A DNA stretch of 64,000 nucleotides from CBDCTM01 sp965222005 (GTDB lineage: Bacteria > Bacteroidota > Bacteroidia > Chitinophagales > Saprospiraceae), in the NCBI GenBank assembly GCA_965222005.1, contig OZ244935.1, forward strand, positions 1,302,001 through 1,366,000. Direction: 5' to 3'. Position 1 is the stretch's first letter. Every line of letters starts with the position of its first letter. Shown here in pieces: positions 26,185-34,823 of the stretch. The position numbers and the translations under genes were made by a program. The notes below the pieces were generated by a model. It searched no databases. It saw nothing but the letters and a program-made list of their open reading frames with translations, and had not been told where the DNA came from.

Positions 26185-27267
26185 TTACTTTTTCTGGCCA
26201 TTACTTTCTGCCTCAGCTAGGGTGGCAGCATCTTTTGCCGGAGTATCGTCTGCATCGGGCTGATCGGTACCTAATACAGCGGCCATTATTTTTTGAGCAA
26301 CCTCCTCAGCCACTTCCGGGTTATCAGCAAAAAACTGCTTGGCCGACTCCCTTCCCTGTGCAATCTTGGCACCGCCGTAGCTGTACCAAGCACCGCTTTT
26401 TTCAATAATATTTTGATCAACGCCCATATCAACAATTTCCCCGGTTCTGGAGATACCCTGACCATAGGTAATGTCGAAAAGAGCTATACGGAAAGGTGGA
26501 GCCAGTTTATTCTTAACTACTTTCACTTTCACATGATTGCCCACCACATTGCCTTCCTTATCTTTAATGGCAGAGCCGGACTTGCGAATGTCGAGCCGGA
26601 CCGAAGCGTAAAACTTCAGCGCATTACCACCCGTAGTGGTTTCGGGATTGCCAAACATAACACCAATCTTTTCGCGCAGCTGGTTGATAAAAACGCAGCA
26701 GCAACCGGTGCGACCAATAGTGCCGGTGAGCTTGCGCATTGCCTGAGACATCAGGCGTGCCTGGAGTCCCATTTTTGATTCTCCCATCTCTCCTTCAATT
26801 TCACTACGAGGAACCAAAGCAGCTACTGAGTCGATAACTATAATATCAATAGCACCGGAGCGGATCAGGTTCTCTGTAATTTCGAGTGCCTGCTCGCCAT
26901 TGTCAGGTTGGGAAATAAGCAGGTTTTCTACGTCCACACCCAGCGCTTCGGCATAATAGCGGTCAAAGGCATGCTCGGCGTCGATAAAAGCAGCAATGCC
27001 CCCTTTCTTCTGACATTCGGCGATGGCATGGATTGCCAAGGTCGTTTTTCCGGAAGATTCGGGGCCATAAATTTCAATCACGCGGCCACGAGGCAGGCCC
27101 CCAACACCGAGAGCCAGGTCAAGGCTAAGTGAGCCGGTAGGGATGGAATCAACCTCAACGACTTGCTGATCCCCCAATTTCATGACGATACCTTTGCCGT
27201 ACGTTTTTTCGAGGCGGTCCACCGTCATCTTGAGGGCTTTTAATTTAGAATCACGATCGTTAGACAT
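26185..27267 (-). CDS. recA: recombinase RecA
   Basis: 360 residues from the ATG at 27267 (MSNDRDSKLKALKMTVDRLE), preferred over the 27-residue longer frame that starts upstream. Walker A is GPESSGKT at 68-75. NPETTGGNALKFYASVRLDIR and the L2-region GNPETTTGG pattern are typical. The C-terminal 30 residues are acidic and low in complexity. It drives homologous strand exchange and stimulates LexA-type self-cleavage. A near-consensus Bacteroidota promoter lies about 90 bases upstream. No obvious SOS box was recognised. Confidence 0.98.
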   Translation of the reverse strand: MSNDRDSKLKALKMTVDRLEKTYGKGIVMKLGDQQVVEVDSIPTGSLSLDLALGVGGLPRGRVIEIYGPESSGKTTLAIHAIAECQKKGGIAAFIDAEHAFDRYYAEALGVDVENLLISQPDNGEQALEITENLIRSGAIDIIVIDSVAALVPRSEIEGEMGESKMGLQARLMSQAMRKLTGTIGRTGCCCVFINQLREKIGVMFGNPETTTGGNALKFYASVRLDIRKSGSAIKDKEGNVVGNHVKVKVVKNKLAPPFRIALFDITYGQGISRTGEIVDMGVDQNIIEKSGAWYSYGGAKIAQGRESAKQFFADNPEVAEEVAQKIMAAVLGTDQPDADDTPAKDAATLAEAESNGQKK

Positions 27268-27353
27268 TTTCTTGAATTTTAGCGGTTGAATAAGTCTTAT
27301 GAAACAGGGCTCTAAGGAATGCAGAGCCACAACTTTTTGTTTCTTCACAAGTG

Positions 27354-27384
27354 CAAATATAAACTATTTGTTTAAATGCACAAA
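27354..27384 (-). promoter_or_regulatory. Bacteroidota-type promoter of recA
   Basis: On the minus strand TTTG (27384-27381), 19 bases, then TATATTTG (27361-27354), which matches the TTTG ... TAnnTTTG consensus of the Bacteroidota primary sigma factor. It predicts a start near 27347 and a leader of about 80 bases before the recA ATG. Confidence 0.75.
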
Positions 27385-27413
27385 ATTTATCGGCTCTTTT
27401 TTGCAAAACAGTT

Positions 27414-27476
27414 TCTAAGCGCTTATTGGGGATTTGCTTTTGGCAAGAACAGCCCGAAGGATAAAATCCAAACATG
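27414..27476. mobile_element. degenerate, internally deleted MITE remnant
   Basis: CTAAGCGCTTATTGGGGATT, then GCTTTTGG, followed by CCGAAGGATAAAATCCAAAC and ATGCT, resembles the two ends of the 162-bp MITE-like element joined after loss of its middle. It sits in the 311-base gap upstream of recA. The rest of that gap holds the recA promoter and a terminator. Confidence 0.5.
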
Positions 27477-27518
27477 CTGGAGGATAAAGCAATTCAGCGA
27501 AAGCCTATGACAAAACAA

Positions 27519-27550
27519 AAACCCTTTAAGGTGCACACCTTAAAGGGTTT
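27519..27550 (-). terminator. rho-independent terminator of the 27579 gene
   Basis: A perfect 15-bp stem (AAACCCTTTAAGGTG at 27519-27533 with its complement at 27536-27550) followed on the minus strand by TTTTTGTTTTG. It lies 29 bases beyond the stop of the small gene at 27579-27824. Confidence 0.85.
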
Positions 27551-27578
27551 AGGGGGAAGCTTGATTAAGCAATCTGGC

Positions 27579-27824
27579 TCAATGCTGAGGCTCTACGGCA
27601 GTATGCGCGCTATGCGCCAAAATTTGCTGGATACATGTGTACGAGGGGTCAAATTGTACTTTGGGGAGCTGGAGGTAGCTTTGCTTGAGCTCTTCGTACA
27701 ATTCGTACACTTGCCAGTTATTGCTGATTGCTTCGCTAATTGCCAAGCTTTCAGCGGCCGTGGTCTCTTTGTAGATGTACTTAATCAGTAATTCTGGAGT
27801 AAAGTCATGCTTCATACGAACCAT
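27579..27824 (-). CDS. small acidic protein resembling anti-sigma-factor N-termini
   Basis: 81 residues from ATG 27824 (a second ATG at 27815 is equally possible). Helical, no signal peptide or membrane segment. The pattern TPELLIKYIYKETTAAESLA, then AISNNWQVYELYEELKQ, resembles the N-terminal region of Bacteroidota anti-sigma factors (FecR-neighbour type) without the zinc ligands or membrane part. Such stand-alone proteins are common in this phylum, and their role is unknown to me. It has its own terminator, so it is a monocistronic unit. Confidence 0.65.
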   Translation of the reverse strand: MVRMKHDFTPELLIKYIYKETTAAESLAISEAISNNWQVYELYEELKQSYLQLPKVQFDPSYTCIQQILAHSAHTAVEPQH

Positions 27825-27946
27825 TTTGATTGTTAGATAATACGCGATAAAATTTTCCAAAAGCTCAACTATTAAACTACCACCTCTGACCAAATATTGT
27901 TTGGCCGAAAATTTTTTTATGTTAATGTTTTCACGTGCTGCCTGCG

Positions 27947-28277
27947 CTATTTCACCCGTAGCCAGCGTTGGTTTCTGCCAATAGCCGAAATGCCAATATA
28001 ACCCCTGATTTTAAGGGTGTTTTCATCTTCCAGCCACAGGCTGCATTGGTAAGTTTTGCCATTGTCGGGGTCTAGAATGCGGCCGTAGCTCCAATAATTT
28101 TTATAAGGCTTGAGGCCCCAAAGTATTTCCATTCCCAGTACGGGCTGATTGTATTTTTCGCCCGGGTACTTTTCGCAAACAGTGGATGGGTCATTTTTGA
28201 GCCGTTTGACGACCTTGCCCAAAGCAGGAGTAAACGCATAAATTGAACAGTAAGAAAAGAAGAAAAAATCGAGTCAT
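27947..28277 (-). pseudogene. DUF2147 gene with an internal deletion and frame break
   Basis: From ATG 28277 the minus strand encodes a clean signal peptide (MTRFFLLFLLFNLCVYSCFG) followed by a stop after nine more residues. The next frame, overlapping it, encodes GKVVKRLKNDPSTVCEK to ILDPDNGKTYQCSLWLED and GYIGISAIGRNQRWLRV, the middle and C-terminal two thirds of a DUF2147 secreted protein. The usual stretch between signal peptide and GKVV (about 35 residues, the ILGTW...EIY part) is missing and the frames do not match. The simplest reading is a deletion that fused the two parts out of frame. The product is unlikely to be made or exported. A hairpin (CTTTGTG / CACAAAG, 28282-28300) lies in the promoter region. 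Confidence 0.75.
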
Positions 28278-28374
28278 AATTCTTTGTGTTTACCACAAAG
28301 GTAAACGTGCAGAGGCACTTAAAGATGATAAAGGGGTATTATATTGAAGGAAAAACCGGGTGTATTCAAGGCCC

Positions 28375-28920
28375 CTATTCACTGAAGTTCTTGAGTAATG
28401 ACAATTCCATGGCCACTTTATAAAACCAGTCCTTTTGCTTCTCTTTGTCCATGCTGTGTCGGGTGAGCATATCGTAAGCCTTTTGTTCACTCTGCCAACC
28501 AGCCAACTGAGCTGCTACAAATGCTTCAAACTCGGCTTCCTGCCCACAGTTGAAGGAGCGCTCCGAAAGGGCTTTGCGCAGCTTGCGGGCATATAATTCG
28601 GTGATGTCAAAGTGCAACTGTTCGTGCCTCAAGTGATGCTCCGTCATTGCCTCCCGTTTCACCCACGACTCCTTTTTCTCAAAATAAGCACGCACTTTGT
28701 AATTGATTTCGCCCTCTTTACAACCCTTATAGTGTACAATGCCGGAAGAAGTGAGCGCTGAAATGCTTTTGTAATCGAAGCGCGGAGCGCCTTCAAAATC
28801 GCGCCAATCCAATTTGTGGCCTGCCTCCCAATAGATGACATCCGGAGTATCCGTACTGGTAGTGGTGAATAAAACCAGCATCCCCAGTAGCAGTATGATG
28901 TATTGAAGTGTCCTTTCCAT
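28375..28920 (-). CDS. DUF922-type putative zinc protease, exported
   Basis: 181 residues from ATG 28920 (a TTG five codons upstream is less likely). An N-terminal hydrophobic segment (YIILLLGMLVLFTTT) is a signal peptide or anchor. The mature part has the DUF922 pattern: YWEAGHKLDWRDFEG near the start and HHLRHEQLHFDITELYARKL with the zinc motif H99-E100-Q-L-H103. It is a predicted small extracytoplasmic metalloprotease; activity in this family is a prediction. Single gene on the minus strand. Confidence 0.8.
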   Translation of the reverse strand: MERTLQYIILLLGMLVLFTTTSTDTPDVIYWEAGHKLDWRDFEGAPRFDYKSISALTSSGIVHYKGCKEGEINYKVRAYFEKKESWVKREAMTEHHLRHEQLHFDITELYARKLRKALSERSFNCGQEAEFEAFVAAQLAGWQSEQKAYDMLTRHSMDKEKQKDWFYKVAMELSLLKNFSE

Positions 28921-29035
28921 AATTCGCTTTTTCAATCTTTAAAAATACTGGTGCGACTAGCCCTAATTGTATTTCAAGTTTAATCACACAGTAATTGTAG
29001 TAATTAACCTGTTCAATGACTTGGCCTTCGGGCTA

Positions 29036-29371
29036 TTAGCCATCATCTTGGAGTTCTTCGGCCGGATTCCAAAAAACCTGATCGAAGTTCTGCACTTTAT
29101 TGTCTATTACCTCCACACCCTCATTTTCGAGCAGTTCCTGCATCAGGCTTGGACTGGGAAAATGCACACGTCCACTCAGTTCCCCTTTCCTGTTTACCAC
29201 CCGATGAGCCGGTACACCATCGCCCCAAAGGCTTTTGTTGAGGGCCCACCCAACCATTCGGGCAGAGCCGAGAGCCAGATAATCGGCAATAGTGCCGTAG
29301 GTGCAAACCCTGCCGGGAGGAATACAACGGGTAAGGTCGTACACCAATTCGTGATAATTGCTCTTTGGCAT
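29036..29371 (-). CDS. alkyltransferase-like protein (ATL), non-catalytic MGMT relative
   Basis: 111 residues. It keeps the DNA-binding part of O6-alkylguanine alkyltransferases (PPGRVCTYGTIADYLAL, then GSARMVGWAL) but has P54-A55-H-R-V in place of the PCHRV active site. The acceptor cysteine is thus replaced by Ala. ATL proteins bind O6-alkylguanine and flag it for nucleotide excision repair instead of removing the alkyl group. A true methyltransferase with PCHRV is at 57955-58452. It is divergent from the TrpF-like gene. Confidence 0.88.
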   Translation of the reverse strand: MPKSNYHELVYDLTRCIPPGRVCTYGTIADYLALGSARMVGWALNKSLWGDGVPAHRVVNRKGELSGRVHFPSPSLMQELLENEGVEVIDNKVQNFDQVFWNPAEELQDDG

Positions 29372-29381
29372 TTTTGCAAAA

Positions 29382-29410
29382 TTTGTGTACGCTAAAAATA
29401 ACTACTTTTG
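29382..29410 (+). promoter_or_regulatory. Bacteroidota-type promoter reading toward the TrpF-like gene
   Basis: TTTG (29382-29385), 17 bases, then TACTTTTG (29403-29410), close to consensus. The next rightward gene starts only at 29647, leaving an unexplained leader of about 230 bases with no credible long ORF. Confidence 0.55.
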
Positions 29411-29646
29411 CAAGGCTTAACCAAAATCACGAAGGCGAATGATGTTTTTTCGAAACTTTGTAAAACGGCTAGAGTAAAGGGATTCCTGATAAAAATGCTC
29501 GTTTAATCGGAACAAAGGGCAAATATTATGCCTTTGCACGAGTAAATGTAGCTTTATTTCAAACGGCGCATGTTAACAAATAGTTCATTTCAAATAAAAT
29601 TTAATTCACCAAATAATATTTGGCACAATCACCGCTGCAAAATTCA

Positions 29647-30294
29647 ATGACCCAACCTTTTATAAAAGCCAGCAAGGTCAACACACTTACCGATGCGCGC
29701 TATTTCGCCGCACGCGGCGTAAAATGGCTCGGCTTTTCACTCGACCCGGCCAACCCAAGCTACCTGCCACCCGCGCAGCTTCAGGCCATTAAAGAATGGA
29801 TCGAAGGCCCCGGGCTAGTAGGAGAATTTGGCTTTCAGTCGGCAGAAGAGATTGCCGGAGCTGTGCAACTGCTTGGGTTGGATGCTGTACAATTGGCACC
29901 TTTTTCCGATCCATCTACTCTTAGCCAACACCTTCAGCAGCCAATCTTCCAATTGCTCATACCCGAAAGCATGGATGCGCTCTCCGAGCTTGAACAAAGC
30001 GTCCGGTCAGGAATGGTTGGCGTACAGCATTTTGTAATGGATTTTGCAAAAAATGGAATCTCCTGGCAACAGCTGGCCAAGGAGCCACAATGGCTGCAAG
30101 GCCTGCAAAAGCTCTGCGAAAGGCATGAACTGATCCTGGACTTTTATCAACTCACTACTTCCGACCTCGAAGCGATGTGCTCCCGGCTCAGGGGCTTTGG
30201 CATCCAGCTGTCCGGAAGTGAAGAAGAAAAGACCGGCCTAAAGTCTTTCGATGAGCTGGATGAAATTTTTGACTGGCTACTTGATGCAGCCTGA
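29647..30294 (+). CDS. TrpF-like (phosphoribosylanthranilate isomerase fold) protein, probably not the classic enzyme
   Basis: 215 residues from ATG 29647 (TTG 29620 rejected). The start FIKASKVNTLTDARYFAARG and WLGFSLDPANPSYLPP follow the TrpF pattern KICGLT..eDA...GaD.iGFif...SPRy. The end FGIQLSGSEEEKTGLKSFDE follows the TrpF C-terminal SG.E..pG.K block. The catalytic cysteine of KICG is Ser here (KAS), and the LDS..GGTG segment is absent. No other trp gene is nearby. It therefore has the fold but probably not the usual isomerase activity. The function is unknown. Confidence 0.7.
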   Translation: MTQPFIKASKVNTLTDARYFAARGVKWLGFSLDPANPSYLPPAQLQAIKEWIEGPGLVGEFGFQSAEEIAGAVQLLGLDAVQLAPFSDPSTLSQHLQQPIFQLLIPESMDALSELEQSVRSGMVGVQHFVMDFAKNGISWQQLAKEPQWLQGLQKLCERHELILDFYQLTTSDLEAMCSRLRGFGIQLSGSEEEKTGLKSFDELDEIFDWLLDAA

Positions 30295-30301
30295 TTTTTG
30301 C

Positions 30302-33300
30302 TCATCGTACCACCGTTACATCACCTGTTTTTATATGCTCTTTGCCATCGTATTGGCTCCGGTAGCGCGCTACATAGGTAAACACAGCAGCCGATACCAT
30401 CTGGCCGCGATAGGTTCCGTCCCATTGGTCGTCCATCCCTTTTCCTTCAAATACCAAGGCTCCCCACCGATCGTAGATTTGCCAGTGAATAGCTTCAATA
30501 CCCTTGCCGGCAAATTGAAAAACATCATTGATACCATCGTAATTGGGCGTAAATACATTGGGTACAAACAACCGATGCTCGGGCCGGATACATACAGGCA
30601 GCTGCTTTTCGGAGCTACAACCGCCCGCATTTGTAATATGCAAAGTGATATAAAAGGTGCCAATATCGGTGTATTGGTAGGTAAGGTAAGAGCCATAGTT
30701 GTAAGGCTGGGTAGCACTGCTGTCGCCAAAATCCCAATATCCACTGACTCCTCCTACACTATAATCCAACACCTCAATTTGAGCTTCCAGGCTCGACAGG
30801 CAGTCTTCATTGGGTGAAACGCCAAAATTGGCCTCCACCGGCGGATGGCCCGGCAGCTCGACATCCGTGAGCACACTGCAGCCGCTTTCCAAACTTTCTA
30901 CCAAAACCTCATACCAACCCGGATGCCCGCTATACACCTGCCCCTCAAAGGGCGGCTCAGTTTGCCAGATGTAGCGGAAAGTTCCTTCAGTATGCACAAA
31001 AACAGTAGCGGAAGTCGTATCGTCCGGACAAACCCTGGCCCCAGTGGTATATTCCGACCGAATTTCAGGGTGTACAAAAACGGTAAGCTGCTCCCTTCCG
31101 GGGTCGGAGCAACCGTCATGAGCTTCTACGGTATATACCGTCGTGTAGTCGGGCGATACGGTTTGACTACTCCCTGGCCCCAGGCCCTCATCCCAGCTGA
31201 AGGTATAGCCGGTAGTGGTATCGCCACCACTGGCTGTGGCCGAAAGTTCGATTTGATCTCCAAAGCAAATGCTGTCTAACTCAAAATTGGTGAGCACTTC
31301 AATGGGAGTGCCTACCACGATGATGAGGCTGGCTTCATTATAACAATCACCCGTTCCTACAGCATACTCCAGCAAATGCATCCCTTGTCCCGCAACAATA
31401 GGGTTGAAGCTTGACACAGGTTCTCCATCTACCCAAAGCCATTCAAACTGCGGGTTTTGAACTGCAAGAATATTGGTATCCTTGTAGCAATAATGGGTAG
31501 GAAATGTGTCGAGGATAGCTTCTATCCAGGGGGTTACCCACACTTCCATAGAAGCAGAGCAACCTTCAGCAGTTGTGTAATACATGTCGTGGTAACCAGT
31601 GCCTGCCAGGGCTGGATCAAATATCCCGGTCAACTCATTTACAATTCCGGGGCCACTCCAACTTCCGCCCGCAATGTCAGTTTCCAAAGCTATTGGCCCT
31701 TCTATCTCACACACGATCGCATCTGCCAAAGTGGGTGAAGCATTCACCTCAACGTATAAACTGTCCGAGCAGGTATTCGCTTCATAAATCAGCAAATGCA
31801 AGCCGGCACCTGCTCTGCCAGGATCGAAAACAAAGACGGGCATCGGGCTTTCGTCTTGCAAAACGCTGATGCCCGGCCCGCTCCAACTACCATCTTCCGG
31901 CTCGATACCGGTATTGGCGGTATTGAGTTCGAAGCGACCATCGGCAGTACAGAATTGCAAGGGCCCATTTACGCCAACCCGCGTCTGGCGAATGAAAACA
32001 ATGCGTTCAGCGGTACAGCCGTTGGCCGAATAACTCAGCGTATCGTTATCGCCATCCACTAAAAGAGAGGGATCATAGAGCCCACTTTGGGGGTCTATAA
32101 TGCCTCGCCCCGACCAAACTCCTCCAGCCGGTACTCCTCTGTTGGGCAATACAAAGGGCACTTGCTCCGGGCAGGCTGACAAATGACTGCCAGCTCGAAT
32201 TTCCTTGATAAAAAAGGAGAGGCTGTCAGCACAGCCATTGATAGAATATACCAGTGTGTTGGTGCCCGTTTCCGCTTCTGACGGGTCAAACAAACCGCTG
32301 TCTGCATCTACAATTCCTGCCCCGCTCCAACTACCTCCGAAAGGGGTGGCCGCTAATTCAAATGCAGGTTCCGATTGACAAAGCGTGTCGATGGAAGGCA
32401 AGTTGATGTGATCCACATGTACCATCTTGCTGCCGGTACAACCATTAGGATGAGTATAAAAAACCTCAAAATCACCAATCTCGACAGGATCAAAGGTGCC
32501 ATCCGGCTGAATGTGCGGCCCGCTCCAGCTTCCCCCTGTTGGCGATCCGCCAGATACCCGAAAGGGCACTACTCCTGGGCAACTAGCATCCTCCGAACCA
32601 ACATCCAACTCATTGATGGTAATGGCAATTTGGTCGGTACAGCCATTGCCCGGGTGGGTATAAACAACGGTATCTGTCAGGCTCTCCGTCAGCGAAGCAT
32701 CGTATAGCCCTGCCAGCGGATCAGCCAGGCCTCCTCCTTCCCACTCACCTCCGGCAGGCGTCGCCGACAAGGCAATGGGATCGTCGGATTGGCAAATTTC
32801 CAGATCGCCATTTGTTATAACGGGGCTAGGCAAAGGATTTAGCTGGATACTGGCTTCGGCAGTGGCGCCAAAGACATCTGTTACGGTTACAGAGTAAGAA
32901 GTTGGCCCTTCAGGGCAGACTTCAATAGTTTCGCTATTAGTAACCGTTGGATTCCATATATAGCTATACGTATTGGGATCACCCCCGTTTGCTATAGCTG
33001 ACAAGGCGCTGCATTGGCCACTGCAAAGGGGATCATCCGCTACCTCAAGCAGCACGGTGAGGGGACAGTCATTGATCTGAAAGGGTTCTACGGAAAGCAT
33101 GCGCCGCAGAATGTGGCAATCATTGGGCAGCCAGATAATGTAGTTGATTTCATAATTGCCACCCAGGTCAAGAGGTGGATCGAAGCTTAAGGTAAGGCTG
33201 TTGGTCATGCCATTGCTGCAGCTACCAGGAGTGGCGCTGGTGATCGCCGGGCTCACTGGACCGATGATGGCAAAGTTGGCAGTGGTGACCGAATCGCAGG

Positions 33301-33811
33301 GAATGGCATCCGCAAAATGTAGCGTAAGGGAGCTACTCCCACAGCTCAATGGCTCGATCGGCAGGATGTCCGGTGGTACGGGCTCATCCACTTCCACCCA
33401 CCAATGTGCCCGCCACCCCACGCAGCTTACGCTCTCATCACTATGGAAATACAGGCTAATGCAACCACTGGTAGCAATTACTGTGGGCGGATCGGGCTCT
33501 CCGGTGAAGATGCCTCCAACGGGCGGCGAATTGGTATCGGGGCCATCAAATATCTGGAGGTAATCGAAATCTTCCTCTGTACAAAAATATTCAAAAACCA
33601 TGGTGATCCGATCAGCGCCGGGGATACAAATGCTAAAGGTATAATCTTCATTGTGGTCATAATTTTCGGCGGGATCGCCGGCATTGCTATCCATCAGATA
33701 GCCTTCGCAATCATCAACCACTTGGTTGCTCATGGTGTATTCCGGCTGAGCGTAGAGCCCCGCAAAGGAAAGGCAAAATATTCCGCCTATCAGAAGGTAC
33801 AGCTTGGTCAT
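30302..33811 (-). CDS. giant secreted CUB-domain adhesin with gliding-motility (CHU_C) T9SS sorting domain
   Basis: 1169 residues. Signal peptide MTKLYLLIGGIFCLSFAGLYA. A CUB domain (about 25-140; DYLQIFDGPDTNSPP, CISLYFHSDES) is followed by an Ig-like block (about 150-270). Five or six repeats of about 60 residues come next with the pattern GGSWSGxGIxDxxxGLFDP (about 330-780), ending in a conserved Cys region. A PKD-like domain (GYWDFGDSSATQPYNYGSYL) and the CHU_C domain (FVPNVFTPNYDGINDVFQF ... WDGTYRGQMVSAAVFTYVARY) complete it. T9SS would export it and fix it to the surface, probably as an adhesin. It is the last gene of a six-gene leftward group and 13 bases from the next lipoprotein. 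Confidence 0.9.
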   Translation of the reverse strand: MTKLYLLIGGIFCLSFAGLYAQPEYTMSNQVVDDCEGYLMDSNAGDPAENYDHNEDYTFSICIPGADRITMVFEYFCTEEDFDYLQIFDGPDTNSPPVGGIFTGEPDPPTVIATSGCISLYFHSDESVSCVGWRAHWWVEVDEPVPPDILPIEPLSCGSSSLTLHFADAIPCDSVTTANFAIIGPVSPAITSATPGSCSNGMTNSLTLSFDPPLDLGGNYEINYIIWLPNDCHILRRMLSVEPFQINDCPLTVLLEVADDPLCSGQCSALSAIANGGDPNTYSYIWNPTVTNSETIEVCPEGPTSYSVTVTDVFGATAEASIQLNPLPSPVITNGDLEICQSDDPIALSATPAGGEWEGGGLADPLAGLYDASLTESLTDTVVYTHPGNGCTDQIAITINELDVGSEDASCPGVVPFRVSGGSPTGGSWSGPHIQPDGTFDPVEIGDFEVFYTHPNGCTGSKMVHVDHINLPSIDTLCQSEPAFELAATPFGGSWSGAGIVDADSGLFDPSEAETGTNTLVYSINGCADSLSFFIKEIRAGSHLSACPEQVPFVLPNRGVPAGGVWSGRGIIDPQSGLYDPSLLVDGDNDTLSYSANGCTAERIVFIRQTRVGVNGPLQFCTADGRFELNTANTGIEPEDGSWSGPGISVLQDESPMPVFVFDPGRAGAGLHLLIYEANTCSDSLYVEVNASPTLADAIVCEIEGPIALETDIAGGSWSGPGIVNELTGIFDPALAGTGYHDMYYTTAEGCSASMEVWVTPWIEAILDTFPTHYCYKDTNILAVQNPQFEWLWVDGEPVSSFNPIVAGQGMHLLEYAVGTGDCYNEASLIIVVGTPIEVLTNFELDSICFGDQIELSATASGGDTTTGYTFSWDEGLGPGSSQTVSPDYTTVYTVEAHDGCSDPGREQLTVFVHPEIRSEYTTGARVCPDDTTSATVFVHTEGTFRYIWQTEPPFEGQVYSGHPGWYEVLVESLESGCSVLTDVELPGHPPVEANFGVSPNEDCLSSLEAQIEVLDYSVGGVSGYWDFGDSSATQPYNYGSYLTYQYTDIGTFYITLHITNAGGCSSEKQLPVCIRPEHRLFVPNVFTPNYDGINDVFQFAGKGIEAIHWQIYDRWGALVFEGKGMDDQWDGTYRGQMVSAAVFTYVARYRSQYDGKEHIKTGDVTVVR

Positions 33812-33824
33812 CGGTTGTTGGGTT

Positions 33825-34289
33825 TTAATCTCTTAGGATAATGATCTTGTCGGTTTCAATCACATTGCTTTGGTTGCCCGCCCTGTCCACCATATATATG
33901 CGGAGGCGGGTAGTTTCAAAGGCTGCATTGCCGAGCAGGAAAAAAGTGCCCAGCTGTATGTCCAGCTCTCCATGAATGGAAATGCTGGACCCCGGCGGAG
34001 CGAGTGGCCCCACATAATATTCATCCATCTCCTCAAGCCGCTCGTCTTTGACAAATAGGGAGTTGACGTCCGCATCGGTGCTGCCCAAATCGCCATCGCC
34101 ATCCTCATACGCGAGGCGGATTTTCAGCTGGTCATCAAACTGATGAATGGTATCTGGCAAGAGCTCCAGCAATTCGATTTTTGGGGTGGTTTCGAAATAT
34201 GGCTCGTCGGATATTTTTTCACAGGCCGCAAACAGGCTGGTTGAAATGACCAGCACGAGCAAGGGTTTTAGATGAAAATTTTGATGCAT
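33825..34289 (-). CDS. small lipoprotein, putative Ig-like fold
   Basis: 154 residues. Signal peptide with lipobox (LVISTSLFAAC, Cys about 22). The mature part is beta-rich (QLKIRLAYEDGDGDLGS, then TRLRIYMVDRAGNQSNVI), like a single Ig/PKD-like domain with a DGDGDLG calcium-type loop. No specific family recognised. It lies between the CUB/CHU_C gene and the heme-motif lipoprotein on the same strand with short gaps, so it is probably part of one surface complex. Confidence 0.75.
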   Translation of the reverse strand: MHQNFHLKPLLVLVISTSLFAACEKISDEPYFETTPKIELLELLPDTIHQFDDQLKIRLAYEDGDGDLGSTDADVNSLFVKDERLEEMDEYYVGPLAPPGSSISIHGELDIQLGTFFLLGNAAFETTRLRIYMVDRAGNQSNVIETDKIIILRD

Positions 34290-34310
34290 TAGTTTTGCTA
34301 TTTTGGTACA

Positions 34311-34796
34311 TTAATTGGCCGGAGCTCCTTCTTCAATCCAGGTTTTGATGTGGCGGATATAATCCTCCTTCTTGTCCGGCCAGTCGGAATCGGGCTCTAT
34401 CACCAGTGGCATCACACCCGAATTGTCGTCAATATCGTAGGTCAGCCGGGCTACCAAAAGGGAAGCTTCCACATCACCCGGCACCACCCGAAACTGATAG
34501 CTCCCTTCGGGATCATTTTTGATGATCGGGTGGTTGACAAGCGTATTGTAGGTGCTGCTCACCGAGCGGAAATCGGGCTCGAAAGTGCCGTCATGGCAGC
34601 CGGAATTGGCGCAAGTTGGCCGGAAGATGTTGGCATGCAAACCCGCCAGGCTGGTGGAATCCAGCGAGGGGCCTGGCTCATTTGGTTCCTCGTCATCGGG
34701 AAGCTGGTCGAAGGGGTTGGCGGCCTCTTTTTTACAAGCAATAGTAAGGAACATTAGCAGGATCAGATGCACAACAAACCATTTTAAGTTGTTCAT
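34311..34796 (-). CDS. lipoprotein with PSCyt1-like heme-binding motif
   Basis: 161 residues from the ATG at 34796. Lipoprotein signal with lipobox Cys21 (LMFLTIAC). A heme-type motif C62-ANSG-C67-H68 (four residues between the cysteines instead of two) lies in ANIFRPTCANSGCHDGTFEPD, the pattern of planctomycete-type cytochrome c domains (PSCyt1). The C-terminal region with GVMPL and YIRHIKTWIEEGAP resembles the methionine-ligand end of such domains. It may carry electrons or a c-type heme at the envelope. Whether heme attaches to CX4CH is not certain. It precedes the 33825 lipoprotein gene by 21 bases. Confidence 0.75.
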   Translation of the reverse strand: MNNLKWFVVHLILLMFLTIACKKEAANPFDQLPDDEEPNEPGPSLDSTSLAGLHANIFRPTCANSGCHDGTFEPDFRSVSSTYNTLVNHPIIKNDPEGSYQFRVVPGDVEASLLVARLTYDIDDNSGVMPLVIEPDSDWPDKKEDYIRHIKTWIEEGAPAN

Positions 34797-34823
34797 AAAC
34801 AAAAGGTTATAAATAGTGTTTTA

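Noticed and set aside
27474..27791. Plus-strand frame of 105 codons upstream of recA
   Set aside because: It crosses the terminator hairpin and is the mirror of the small minus-strand gene.
29411..29646. Riboswitch or attenuator in the leader of the TrpF-like gene
   Set aside because: A 12-codon ORF near 29443 has no Trp codons and no alternating stems were found; nothing beyond the promoter is supported.
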